Source: Carnegiea gigantea (Eukaryota > Streptophyta > Magnoliopsida > Caryophyllales > Cactaceae). From it: a stretch of DNA of 64,000 bases. The position numbers and the translations under genes were made by a program. Shown here piece after piece: positions 47,859-58,874 of this stretch. The stretch covers positions 108,501 through 172,500 of the forward strand of contig JAKOGI010000362.1 in assembly GCA_029747015.1 (NCBI GenBank), in the 5' to 3' direction. How positions within the stretch are numbered: the stretch's first letter is position 1; every line of letters starts with the position of its first letter. A model generated the notes under the pieces. That model was not told the origin of the DNA and did not search any database. It saw only the letters and a list, made by a program, of their open reading frames with translations.

Positions 47859-48404
47859 AGAGAGAGAGAGAGAGAGGGAGGGGGAGAGAGAGAGAGAGAG
47901 AGAGAGAGAAGAGAAAACTTAGGCTCGATTTAATGAAGATCAAATCTACAAGCTTGAATCCAAAATCCACCCAAACAAATCCTAATCTCCCTAATCTAAT
48001 TCGCCCTATTAGGCTTTTTATTAGCTAAACTTAAGCTAAAACCTCCCAAAAGGTCTACAAAGAAACCCCCAAAGAAACATCAGAAGCTGTATTTAAATAG
48101 AAAATCAAGCGAGCGAGCAGGTGCAAAGGGGGTGACGGCCTGTCATCCTGGCGACGGCCAGCCGGTGACCGGCCGTCGACTAGGCGATGATTGGTGCCGT
48201 CAGCCCCAACACCCGTTGCCCTTCTTTCCTTGCGGTTTCCGTGCTTTTCTCATCCATCTTTTCTCCTTTTCGCGGCGTTTGCTCAATAGATCTTATTACC
48301 TACAAAAGTAAACGAAACAAGTAAAAATCTTAGAGATTACGTTATTATACAAGCTAAAATTAGGCGATAGAGGCTTGTAAAATATGATAATTTAGTACCG
48401 AACA
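46980..48404 (-). repeat. Element G 3' LTR (left copy)
   Basis: Pairs with the split right LTR. It contains a long GA microsatellite (47811-47912) where the other copy has only a short one, a TATA-like CTATTTAAATACA (minus, 48088-48100), and a GC-rich GACGGCC/GGCCGTC cassette at 48130-48200. Confidence 0.9.
47811..47912. repeat. GA/GATA microsatellite
   Basis: GATA units then a long run of AG dinucleotides with a few interruptions, inside the G left LTR. The right LTR has a much shorter equivalent at about 62152-62180, so it expanded (or the other shrank) after insertion. Confidence 0.95.
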
Positions 48405-49973
48405 AATACCTCCACACCTATCTTTTACTCGTCCTTGAGCAAAACAAAAGAAAAACTATCCGAGAAACCTAACTCGCTGTCGTAGGAATCACGCTTGCAT
48501 TTAGCGTATATAACGAGGCCCCTCAAGTGGATGAGTGAGGTTTTGTGAGAGTTTATAAAAGATATGCCCACAACATCTTTAAAATATTTTTGTATTTTTT
48601 TTCAAAAGCAAAGCATATATACAAGGCAAAGGAGAAAACATGTACACATCCAGATTGATTTTATCACCTTAACAACCTAGCTACTAAGCCATATATATGC
48701 AAAATATACATTCATGAAACATAGGCTATAAATGCATCTTGACTCTTATTTTTCACCCCACGCAACACAATGACATGATTTGCACACCTTAGTGCTCCGT
48801 GCAAAGTGTATTAACTCTTAATGTTAGGCTAAAACTGGGCAAAAGGTCATCTCCACTTGGCTTATAATTCCCTTTATTTTAACTCTTTTTTTCTTTCTTC
48901 TGTTTTTTTCGCTTTTCTCCTTATGCTCCTTCGCCCGGGTGGATAGTTCTTGGCTTATTAGACCTAGAACTCTGGGAGGAATAATGTAGCACACGCTTGG
49001 ACTTCTTCCCTATTTAGGGGTTTTATTTGGATGTACAAAGCACTTATTCAAGCCTAAATGGAGGTACCGAAGTTAAGCTCACTTTTGCATCGTGATTTTC
49101 TCATGTTTTTTTCTTTTTCTCATGATGAAGCCAAAACTGGAAGTCAATTAACCAAGTAGAATATCCGCAAACCCAAACTTCAATAACTAACACCAAAAGT
49201 TAATGGTTAAGTGTACAACGTAAGCACAAAACCACACGTGAAATGTGGGTATTTTGAGAGATCAGAGAACACATTGTAGACAAGTGTTCCATCATGCATA
49301 TTCGACCTATATACAAACTAGCAACCAAGCTATTAAAGGTCAAAACTAATCACAAAGGCATAAAAGTCCCTCAAAGTTAAGAAGAAAAACTATATAAAAA
49401 TTGAAAAATTTTACAAAAATATTCACAAAAAGAGTATATGACTTCTCCACCCGCACACCTAAGTCTCATAGTGTCCTCATTGGGAGCCAAAGAGTCATCA
49501 CCAACAAAAAAACACACAAAACACAAAACCAAACAAAACACACTTGTAAACAAGCTAACACAAACACCCAAAAACACAACCTCACCCAATGAGGACAAGA
49601 CCACACATATATACAAAATCAACACCACCAATAATGAATCTGCACAAATCCATCAATGTCACCAATAACAAAACACAAATATGTACAAAATGCACACAAA
49701 GGTGATCATAGCCATCAATTGACTTCACAACATCCCAAGGTTCATCTCAGTATTGATCATTAACAAAAACACAGTCTAATATCCACAGCTAAACAAAAAG
49801 GAAAAGAAAGAAAATAAAAAGAAGGGAGAAGAATTAGAATGATTATACCAGGTCGAGTACTGATTATACCCGAAACTACACCCCCTAGGATGGTGCTGTG
49901 AAGGCTTGAGGAGTATTAGTCACTCCTCCTTGTCTCTCAGGACTCAATTCTTCAACTTGGATGCGCTTAAAGC
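48405..49973 (-). other. Element G 3' non-coding region with polypurine tract
   Basis: The minus strand reads CAAGGACGAGTAAAAGAT, then AGGTGTGGAGGTATT, just before the left LTR: the box plus polypurine tract shared with A, B, C and H. The remainder has no supportable gene. Confidence 0.6.
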
Positions 49974-51242
49974 TCATAAGAGCTTATCACGTTCCTTTGC
50001 ATGCATCTCAAAATAATGTGAATAAGAGAATACTAATAAGATCATAGCAAAGATAGTCAGTGTCCTATTAAATTTATCAAATGCCATAGAAAAATCAAAA
50101 GCATGATCAAAGAAATTACTCCACATAATCTGCCTAGGCATGTCCTTTAGATATGCACAATAAGGGTTAAAGGAGGGATTGCACCCTCTAACGTCATTTA
50201 GGGACTCATGAAAAGCATGCAAATGAGAGAGGGTGGAGGAAAATAAAGGACATGAAATAGGGGTCAAGTCAAGGGACTCAATGCAAGTGAGGTCTATATG
50301 CTCAAAGCTAGGAGCAGCACCAACCCTCACGTCATCACTATATAACTCCTCAAAAGAAGGGTCTAACAATGCAATATCTCCCGACTAATCAAGCAAATCA
50401 TCCGCAGCACAACTAGAATCACCCCTAGGGGACTCAACCATCTCTAACCCCTCAACCATCTCTAACCCCATCCACTGAGCTAAAGGTAGCGGAGAAACAA
50501 GTGAGCTCAAGACACCCTCAGTAGTGTCTCCACGGGTGCCGAGTGAAGATGAAGCAACAAATAGTGAAGAAGTCAAGGGAGGATATAATGCTTCCTCTAG
50601 GTTAGTCAGAGGTATATCAATAGTAGAATCGACCTCTAGGGGAACGTAAGACTTACAACCATCTTAGAGACTTGCCTTAGGTCTAGGGGAAAGTAGATTA
50701 GGGTTGGTCTCATGCATTAGACCACACTCCCTAATCTCACTAACAAAGTGTGTATGTCGCTAAATCATAGTCTCTATTACAGCATTAAGTCTAGCATAGC
50801 ATTCATCAAAAATATCATAATGGGAACAAGAATTTACATCATGGTCGAAAGATTGACAATAAGAGCACATAATAGGAGAAGAAGAGGAATGATGATGAAA
50901 TGAATCCCTAAATTGATCTACACATAGAGATTAAGCGTGCAAAGCATATGGAATAGGAGAAGGGCACACAAAAGACTCATTGGCACTCTCATGTTACCAT
51001 TAATACCAAGCCAAAGAGTCAAACAAGTCCCAGACATCATAAACATCTAAATAGCACAAACCACCATAACATATGGACTTAAGGGTGACTTGGGTCTTAT
51101 GTGTTATCCTCTCAAGCATAACATTACATATTTCCCATTTTTCATATGTGAAATGCACATATTAAGTACGGTAGTCATTCAATCTAGACAAGTATTGCTA
51201 AAAAAGTTCATGCTTAAATTGAGGTAAATGGAAAATAGCCAT
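49974..51242 (-). pseudogene. Element G gag-like protein with CCHC zinc knuckle
   Basis: An ATG at 51242 starts MAIFHLPQFKHELF, then YLSRLNDYR, then YVHFTYEKWEICNVMLERIT. A zinc knuckle CSYCQSFDHDVNSC (CX2CX4HX4C intact, plus 50826-50867) follows, then an acidic, Leu/Pro/Ser-rich stretch (SLVSPLPLAQWMGLEM). The C-terminus reads DVRGCNPSFNPYCAYLKDMP, then MWSNFFDHAFDFSMAFDKFN. A family of plant retroelement proteins with this layout seems familiar from other genomes, but I do not know a described function. The place after the primer site and the knuckle suggest an RNA-binding Gag-like role. About eight stops break it. Confidence 0.6.
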
Positions 51243-51343
51243 TTTGATTTTTTTTTTTCACATTTTTAATTTTTAAATTTTTTTGAATTTTCTAAATACC
51301 TAGCCTCGAATGCTCAAGCAAACCTCGATATTGAAAATCACCA

Positions 51344-51363
51344 ATGCCTCAAAAACGATGCCA
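51344..51363 (-). other. Element G primer binding site (tRNA-Asp type, degenerate)
   Basis: The minus strand reads TGGCATCGTTTTTGAGGCAT next to the right LTR, a mutated tRNA-Asp site. It fixes orientation. Confidence 0.55.
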
Positions 51364-51369
51364 AAAACG

Positions 51370-52097
51370 TGATAGAAAAGAATTGAAGTTTTATTATTTA
51401 TAACCCCAGGTTATCGTCGAGTACTCGGGGTGTTATCCACTGGGAGTTAGGTTTCAAGTACCGGGATTAGCTCTAGTGGTTCAAGTTAGGGTAAGTGAAA
51501 AGGAAAGAAAGACAAGCTAAACTAAGCTAATAAACATATAAAAAAGGCATAAAGTTGCGATTTGGCCAATTGAGAAACCAAGCAATCGAGGCAAGTCCTA
51601 ACCCACCAAACCTATACAGACAACTAGAGATGGTCGGAACCACCCAAGTCCTCTCTCAAGGGTCATGAGTTACTCTAATTAGTCTAACCACCTACTTTCA
51701 TAGGGTTAGCTAATTAGACAACGAGATTAGCAACCCTCGGACCTAGCTAGGATCGGGACTATTTTCATGTCAAAATTCCTACTATCTGCTTCTTCACACA
51801 AGCTAATTGACATCAGCTCTCGGAATAAGTCAATCACTCAAAAATACAAATGAAAGCTCTCTCGAGCATTTCATCAAACACTTACGGGTATGAGAGAAAA
51901 CTCTAAGTTCAAGGCATAAATTGTGTGTGGTTAGGCCTAATCCAGGACTAGTTAGCCATCAAGAGGCTAATCACAATTCAAGCCAGCAAAATCTAGCTAC
52001 TAATCATCACAAGAAAGCCATGAAATCAAACCACGACTAAACTAGCAAACATAAACTAAAGAGAAGAAAGGATGAAACTAATCTAATCTAACAAGCT
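51370..52097 (-). repeat. Element G 5' LTR (right copy), first part
   Basis: Homologous to the first half of 46980-48404; interrupted after AAGCT by element H and resumed at 62062. Confidence 0.9.
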
Positions 52098-52376
52098 TGT
52101 AACACCCCGAGTGTGGGTTAAAAGGATCGAAGTAACTACTTATATCACCAAAGGTACAACTTTCTTTTCGAGAAGCCTACTCTTAAGAACTCCACAGGTA
52201 AGCGTGCTTGCTGGGGAGCAATCTTGGGATAGGTGACCTCCTGGGAAGTTTCTCAGGTAGCGTGTAAGCGAGGACGAAGCACTCTGGAAAGCCTTGTGGT
52301 GATTTGTGGGGCCAGTCGACGATCCTTAAAGCGATTATTGGTAAGACCCGTGATTGAGAGGGGTCGGGGCATTACA
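52098..52376 (+). repeat. Element H LTR1, Cassandra type with 5S-like domain
   Basis: 279 bp, TGTAACACCC to GGCATTACA. It aligns with 61344-61625 and 61775-62056 over its whole length, but the last 60 bp (after GATCCT) are more different from those two than the rest. Confidence 0.9.
52185..52249 (+). promoter_or_regulatory. 5S-rRNA-like internal promoter in LTR1
   Basis: TAAGCGTGCTTG matches the 5S A-box region, and GGGATAGGTGACCTCCTGGG matches the 5S C-box with one change. Plant Cassandra LTRs are known to carry such RNA polymerase III 5S promoters. Confidence 0.75.
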
Positions 52377-52378
52377 AA

Positions 52379-52391
52379 TGGTATCAGAGCC
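52379..52391 (+). other. Element H primer binding site (tRNA-iMet)
   Basis: TGGTATCAGAGCC, perfect for plant initiator tRNA-Met, two bases after LTR1. Confidence 0.9.
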
Positions 52392-52555
52392 AGGTTAACT
52401 GACCTAAAGGCTCGCCTAAAAGACTGTAAGAAGCTAAGAACTAAAACTGGTAGACCTAAAGACTACTCAGAGTGTAAGTGTAGGGCGAGAAGGGAAGCAT
52501 ATTTGCATATGTTTGATTATCTGCCTGCTACCATGTAACTGATGTGAACCTATTA

Positions 52556-53605
52556 ATGTCTAGGATGAACCCAACCCGCCACTGTGGATGTATGGGTCGG
52601 TGCTGCTACCATGAAAGGATAGGGAAGCTACCGGGAGTTAACCTAGAAAGCCACTTAGAGCGGATCCACACCTTTCTGCAGGAGAGACTGGCTAAAATCC
52701 CAAATGATTGCTTGAAATTTGGCCATAACCAAGCCCTGTTCCACCTTAAGACCCTTCTTCCTGACCCGCTGTGGCGTTATAGGGTTAGGGAGTCACACCC
52801 TAAGGATAGGCCATATCACTTTGCTGGAGGGTGCTGCCTGTGTGAGTGAGAGCCTATAAGGATGACTATGGATGGATTGATGGACTACCTTAGAGGCATA
52901 GGTCCCTATGATGAGCCTTCTACCCCTGACACTAAGGATGACACCCCACCACCACTACCACCAGAGGAGGATACCGAGGATAATGAGTCTATTGGGGAGA
53001 ACGAGCTTAGGGGCAGTAAGGATGAGCTGGAGGCGGAACCCATTGCGGAAGGAGAGCTTGGAGGAGAACCTTCAGTTAAATATGAACCCGAGGAAGACCC
53101 ATGGGGTGAAGAACCCTCAGCTGAGTATGAACGCGAAGTGGACCCAATGGATGTGAAAGACCCTGAGGAATATCCAGAGGAAGACCCCATAGAGGAACCT
53201 TTGAAGGAGAGTGATCCTGGGGAGGACCCTAGTAAAGAGGAGCCGATGAAAGAGGAAGAACCTGAGGGGGACCCGAGCGAGGGGGAACCAATAGAGGAGG
53301 AGGATCCTGAGGAGGATTTTGAGGTGAGTGAGGGACAGCTGATGGGAAGTGAAGACCTCAAGGGACGCTCTGCTGAGTACGAGACGGAGCATATCGAGAA
53401 AGAGAATCCCGAGGGGGATCAGGAAGAAGAAGGTAGGAAGTTCATTGTGCCGGATGACCAAACCAGAGGACCTGAAAGCTTGGGTGAAGAGGTAGAATTC
53501 TATGGAGAACAGGGCGAGTTTGAGACCAGGATGACCCGCTGGAAGCGGGGCAGATGTGATCAGATGTGTAGGGGTACCTATCCACTAGACGCCCCTGATC
53601 AGTAG
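52556..53605 (+). pseudogene. Element H pre-gag ORF: Cys/His-rich domain plus acidic tail
   Basis: Start is ATG 52556 or 52565. A single in-frame TGA at 52847 splits one frame of about 350 codons. The first part has paired cysteines at both ends (HCGCMGRCCYHE near the start, HFAGGCCLCE at the end) around a helical middle with GHNQALFHLKTLLPDPLWRY, suggesting a metal-binding fold. The second part is strongly acidic and proline-rich with imperfect EEDP/GEDPS/EPEGDPSEGE repeats, probably disordered, and ends in basic TRWKRGRCDQMC. It lies between the primer site and gag. I recognise no described function. Confidence 0.6.
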
Positions 53606-54034
53606 AAGCTCATCGCATTTAGAAAGCTTGTTTTTCTTTCTCTTTTTCTCTAAGATAGTACTGTTAGTTACCTTTCTGATTATGTTGTTAAGCCACTGTG
53701 GGCTAATGAAATTTCAACTGTGATGTATGAAAAATACTAGTATGAACTACTTGTGAGTTTGAAATTTTATGCAATGAAATATCTAAGTTATCTAAATACC
53801 AGCGTTCTTTATCGATGATGTATGTGGATCACGTGAACGTGATGCCTATCTGATGTGTAATGCATGAGCATGTGATTTAATGGTTGGACCACGTAAGTAT
53901 GGCAATGTGATGTAATTAAAACCTGTCAAATGTTGCATGATGCACTAGCATATACTGTGTTATTAAACTCTAGTAGTACGTAGGAAAAGACCTATTAGGA
54001 GAGGAACTAAACCCAACTTCTCTTCCTGGACAGG
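53606..54034 (+). other. Element H spacer between pre-gag ORF and gag
   Basis: No gene. AT-rich with TTTCTTTCTC runs; it would be the leader for gag translation. Confidence 0.4.
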
Positions 54035-55290
54035 ATGACGGGAAATAACAACGAATCGAAAACTGAACCCCACCTTGCTACGAGAGTCTTTGTGAATCAG
54101 AAAGTTAACATGTCAAGCCTCAGGGAACGGTTGGAAGCCTATGCCCTAGGAATGGGAACGGGTCTCGCAGCTAGGTGGACGAGACCAACCCACCCGCTGG
54201 GGCCGAACTCACCAACCGACTACTACTGGAACTGCTGCAGAAGCAAGGGTAGCAGTTGCGGCTTCAGAACGAACAACTACAAAATCTAATGGAGGTTCGG
54301 GAGAAGAGGGTTGATGAAGATAATTCTTATATGTTCAAGAGATTCGCGAGTCGCCACCCGCCCGTCTACGATGGCACCTCCGACCTCAAGACTTTCGAGG
54401 ATTGGATTAGGGGTATGGAAAAACTGTTCAACGCACTCCAATGCCCCGAGGAGGGGAAAGTGGTTTCGCTGTATTTTACCTGAAGGATAAGGCCGACCTT
54501 TGGTGGACCACAGTAAAGAAGAGACAATATGAGACTGGGTTTGATTGGAACAAGTTTAAGGAAATGATTAAAGATTATTTTTACCTCATCTCCCTCCAGA
54601 AAGCCAAGGAAGGCGAATTCATGCAACTGCAGTAAGGCAGCATGAGCGTACTTGAGTATACCTCAAAATTTATGGAGCTCTCGCAATTTGCCTCAGCCTT
54701 CATAGCTGACGAAAGGCTGAAGATGAACCGATTCGAGGTCGGGAACCCCACCATTAAGGAGAGGATGTCGTTGCATCAGTACACCTTCTACGTTGACCTA
54801 TATGACACAGCGATCAACGTAGAAAGGGAAATAAAGGATCAGAGTAACTATTTCAACAAGCAGCAGGGGACTAAGAGGAGGGGGGATAACATAGGCAACT
54901 TTCAACCGTAGGAGCAATACCGTTGACCTGCCGAGAATCAGTACTCGAACAATAATACTCGTGGAGGCCAACACCCCAACGTACAGCCTAAGATAACCTA
55001 CAACGCTTGTGGGAAACTGGGGCACTATGCTAGAGAATGTCGATCTGCCAAGAGGTGTTTCCATTGTGGAAGCCCTCAACACCAGGTTCGGGATTGCCCG
55101 CTCCTTCCACCTCCTACCGGTCAAGGATAAGGATAGGGCCAGGGGCAAGGATAAGGACAACGACCCCAGCAACCATACCAGAATAGGGGTGGGCAGGCGG
55201 CCAACCCCAACCAGCAGAACCGGGTACCTCAGCAAGTTTAGGCACGACCTCCCAACCAACCGCCCCGGAACAATGGGGGCAGAGTTTATG
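54035..55290 (+). pseudogene. Element H gag (chromovirus)
   Basis: ATG 54035 opens MTGNNNESKTEPHL; a frameshift lies before 54256. The capsid core reads FKRFASRHPPVYDGTSDLKT, FEDWIRGMEKLFNALQCPEE, then in another frame FYLKDKADLWWTTVKKRQYE, FDWNKFKEMIKDYFY, SVLEYTSKFMELSQFAS. A zinc knuckle follows near 55008-55085 as CGKLGHYARECRSAKRCFHC, then QHQVRDCP; its first Cys pair is partly altered. A Gln/Asn-rich tail leads into protease. Frameshifts and stops near 54480, 54634 and 54909 break the frame. Confidence 0.82.
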
Positions 55291-55329
55291 TGATGCGCAA
55301 GGAGGAAGCAAAGGATGCTCCCAATGTTG

Positions 55330-55690
55330 TGATGAGTACTTTCTCTATCCTAACTTAGCTGATAGATGTTTTGTTTGATTCAGGTGCCACGCACTCCTTT
55401 ATTTCTGTTAAACTGGTGGAATCCTTAGGACTAGTTCCCACCCGTAAATCTTCATTGCTGTCTGTGATTCTCCCTGATAGAAAGATCGTGACGTGTGAGG
55501 AGTTATATGAGGATTGCCCCCTTAGAATGTATGAGTATGAGTTCTTGGCAGACTTATATGGGTTTAAGCTGACTGACTTTGGGGCTATCTTGGGAATGGA
55601 CTAGTTAGCTAAGCATCAGGCTCAAATAGACTGTCCAAGATGAAAAATCACCCTAAAGGGACCTAATTGGGAGAAGATAGTGCTTAAGGG
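55330..55690 (+). pseudogene. Element H aspartic protease
   Basis: VLFDSGATHSFISVKLVESL carries the DSGATHSF active site typical of chromovirus protease, intact. It continues VTCEELYEDCPLRM and ADLYGFKLTDFGAILGMD, then TAG at 55602 where Trp (GMDWL) is usual, then AKHQAQIDC. Polyprotein processing would be its role. Confidence 0.82.
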
Positions 55691-55703
55691 GTAGAGATCG
55701 AGA

Positions 55704-57160
55704 ATGGAAGTGACATTGATTTCTGTGATGAAATCCCGCAGGTTGTTAGGTAGAGGATGCGAGGGATTTCTATATAACATAGTGAAAATCGAGGGTGCAG
55801 GATCCTCCCTTAAGGACATCCCAGTAGTAAAGGAGTTCCCAGATGTGTTTCCAGATGAGATCCCCAGTATGCCACCCCTTAGAGAAGTGGAGTTTTGTAT
55901 CAACCTGACCCCTACAGCCACACCTATCTCTATGGCACCTTATGGGATAGCACCGCCAGAACTTAAGGACTTAAAGACACAGCTGGAAGAACTCTTGGAG
56001 AAGGGGTATATCAGGCCTAGTACATCCCTGCGGGGAGCCCCGGTGTTGTTTGTGAAGAAGAAGGATGGGACCCTAAGGTTGTGTATAGACTACCGAGAGC
56101 TGAACAAAACAACGATCAAGAACCATTACCCACTGCCCAGGATAGATGACCTCTTCGACCAGTTGAGAGGTGCGGGGACTTTCTAAAATAGACCTTCGAT
56201 CGGGGTACCACCAACTCCGAATCAAGGATGAAGATATGCCCAAGACTGCCTTTCGCACTTGGTACGGACACTACAAGTTTGTGGTGATACCCTTTGGCCT
56301 CACCAATGCCCTGACAGCGTTCATGGATCTCATAAACAGGGTCTTCAAACCCTACTTGGACCAATTTGGGGTGGTATTCATAGACGATATCCTAATCTAC
56401 TCGAGGACCCTAGAGGAGCATGCCCACCATCTACAGACAGCCCTGGAACTATTAAGGAGAAATGAGCTGTACGCCCAAATTTCAAAGTGTGAGTTTTGGT
56501 TGAGTAAGGTGGCATTTTTGGGACACGTAGTGTCCAACGAGGGAGTGTCTGTGGACTCCCAAAAGATAGAGGCTATGACGAACTGGCCTAGACCTAAGAA
56601 CCTGATGGAAATGAGGAGTTTCTTGGGTTTGGCGGGATACTATCGCAGATTTGTCCAAAATTTCACAAAGATTGTCACCCTGCTCACCAACTTGACCAGG
56701 AAGGTCACTATGTATGAATGAACAGAACGGTGTGAGGAAACGTTCCAGGAGCTTAAGAAGAGACTGATGAATGCGCCGATACTGGCCTTACCTACCAGGG
56801 CCAAGGATTTTATGGTGTATAGTGATGCTTCGAGGAGTGGACTGGGATGTGTACTAATGCAAGAGGGTCGTGTTATAGCTTACGCCTCACGAGAATTGAA
56901 GGCTCATGAGCGGAACTACACGACTCACGACCTGGATCTCATGAACAGGGTCTTTAAACCCTACTTGGAGTTACCTGTACGGGGTGCATTGTGAGGTTTT
57001 CATCAATCACCAGAGTTTGAAATGCCTCTTTTCACAAAAGGATTTAAATTAGAGACAGACAAGGTGGTTGAAATTCCTGAAAGACTACGATGTCCATTTC
57101 CAGTATCATCCAGGAAAGGCTAATGTAGTGGCAGATGCGTTGAGTCATCGACCGTACCCA
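55704..57160 (+). pseudogene. Element H reverse transcriptase and RNase H
   Basis: [62 protein letters not shown], a frameshift near 56180, [18 protein letters not shown], then [20 protein letters not shown] with both catalytic Asp kept. [20 protein letters not shown] and [17 protein letters not shown] close it. RNase [41 protein letters not shown], then a 36-bp foreign patch at 56934-56969, then [12 protein letters not shown] remnants and FQYHPGKANVVADALSHRPY. TGA at 56719 replaces a usual Trp. Confidence 0.9.
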
Positions 57161-58735
57161 GCACTGAGCTGCTTACTAGCACTTTCGAATGACTTGTGTG
57201 AGGAATTTCGAAAGTTGGAACTTAACGTAATTACCTTGAAGGCCAAATCTATGCTTTGTGCCTTAGAAGTGCAGCCGACCCTCATAGAAGAAATTCGAGT
57301 AGCCCAGGCTACGGACCCTCAACTCGAATAGACTAGGGAGGAAATATTGGTGGGGAAGGCACCTGGGTTCGTAATTCATAAAGATGTTACCATACATTTC
57401 CATAACCGGGTGTGTGTCCCAGTAGTAGAAGCACTTAAGAAAAAAATCCTAGATGAGGGTCACAGTACTCTACACTCAATGAACCCTGGGGGAAATAAGC
57501 TTTATCAGGACCTGAAGCAAACATTTTAGTGGAGTAATATGAAACAAGAAGTGGCAGAGTATGTGGCAAAGTGTCTAACCTGTCAGCAAGTGAAAATCGA
57601 ATACCAGCTACTAGCAGGACTTTTACAACCCCTAGATGTCCCTGAGTGAAAATAGGACTCGGTGTCCATGGATTTTGTAGTGGGCTTACCATTGACTCAA
57701 CGAAAGAACAATACAATTTGGGTCATAGTGGATAGACTTACGAAGACAGCACATTTTATAGCCATGGGGAATACTTGGACCTTGGATCAGTTAGCTCGAG
57801 CATACCTCGGGGAGATAGTACAGTTGCATGGGGTACCCAATTCCATAGCGTCAGATCGGGACACTAGATTCCAGTCGGGATTCTGGCAGAAGCTACAAGA
57901 AGCATTTGGGATGCTATTATGCTTTAGTACTGCCTTTCACCCTATTACGAATGGGCAGATGGAACGCACTATTCAGACACTGGAAGATCTGCTAATGGCT
58001 TGCGCCCTGGACTTTAAGAATGCATGGGACGAACAGCTGGCGCTGATCGAGTTTTCCTATAACAACAGTTACCACGCGAGTATTGGCATGGCCCCATACA
58101 AGGCACTGTATGGGAGGAGATGTAGAACTCCGCTCTGTTGGCAGGAGATCAATGAAGCTCGAACTATTGGACTAGAGTAAATCCAAGCCACCATGGATAA
58201 AATAAGAGTGATCCAGAAACGAATGAGAGCCGCCCAGAGCCGCCAGAAAAGATGCACCGACCGAAGGCGTAGGCCCCTCCAATTCTAAGTAGGAGATCAG
58301 GTATTTCTCCGAGTTTCTCCAACCAAGAGAGCTGTGAGATTTTAGATGGCAGGAAAGCTTAGCCCGAGGTATATCGGGCTATACCTAGTTATACAAAGAG
58401 TTGGGGAAGTAGCATATCAGCTGGAGCTATCGCCCCACCTTCCGAGAGTACATAATGTGTTCCACGTGTCGCAGTTACGGAAGTACATTCCACATCCCTC
58501 TCACATAATCGAGCCTGATCCTATACAGCTCCAGGAAGACCTGTCGTACGAGGAATAGCCTGTATAGATTCTGGATCGACGAGAAAAGCACCTCTGTAGG
58601 AAGATGGTGCCCCAGGTGAAAGTCCTTTGGCCGATCATGAGATGTCTTAAGCCACTTAGGAGTTGGAACAGGAGATGCAAAATAAATATCCTCACTTGTT
58701 CCTATAATCAGGTGCGTACAAGTTTCGAGGACGAA
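57161..58735 (+). pseudogene. Element H integrase with chromodomain
   Basis: The zinc region shows HSTLHSMNPGGNKLYQDLKQ and CLTCQQVK. The core has SVSMDFVVGLPLTQRKNNTI, VIVDRLTKTAHFI, then SIASDRDTRFQSGFWQKLQE and NGQMERTIQTLEDLLMACAL, so Asp, Asp and Glu are all present. The GPY-like tail reads AGKLSPRYIGLYLVIQRVGE and PRVHNVFHVSQLRKYIPHPS. A frame-broken chromodomain follows (LQEDLSYEE, then KVLW). The chromodomain and general layout place it in the Tekay/Del chromoviruses, which target heterochromatin. Stops at 57527, 57647 and 57653 all replace Trp codons. Confidence 0.9.
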
Positions 58736-58874
58736 ACTTTTTAAGTGGGGTAGTATGTGAAACCCTGAAAATTCATTTTTGTAATGATAGTGTATCGCAG
58801 TCTAGTGAAGTTTCGAGGACGAAACTTTTTTAAGTGGGGTAGTACGTAAAACCCCGGAAAATTAAATTGGGAGA
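58721..58874 (+). repeat. Tandem duplication of the polypurine tract and LTR start
   Basis: 58721-58785 and 58809-58874 are near copies (box CGAGGACGAAAC, tract AAGTGGGGTAGTA, then RYGTRAAACCCYGGAAAATT-like sequence). Two LTR starts are therefore possible, 58756 and 58845. Confidence 0.85.
58737..58755 (+). other. Element H polypurine tract
   Basis: TTTTTAAGTGGGGTAGTA follows the box TTTCGAGGACGAAAC, the typical Tekay 3' end of the interior. A second copy of box and tract lies at 58809-58844. Confidence 0.75.

Noticed and set aside
52906..53361. Minus-strand Ser/Gly-rich 151-codon frame
   Set aside because: It is the reverse-strand shadow of the acidic tail of the pre-gag ORF, whose GAG/GAA-rich codons read as Ser/Pro on the other strand.
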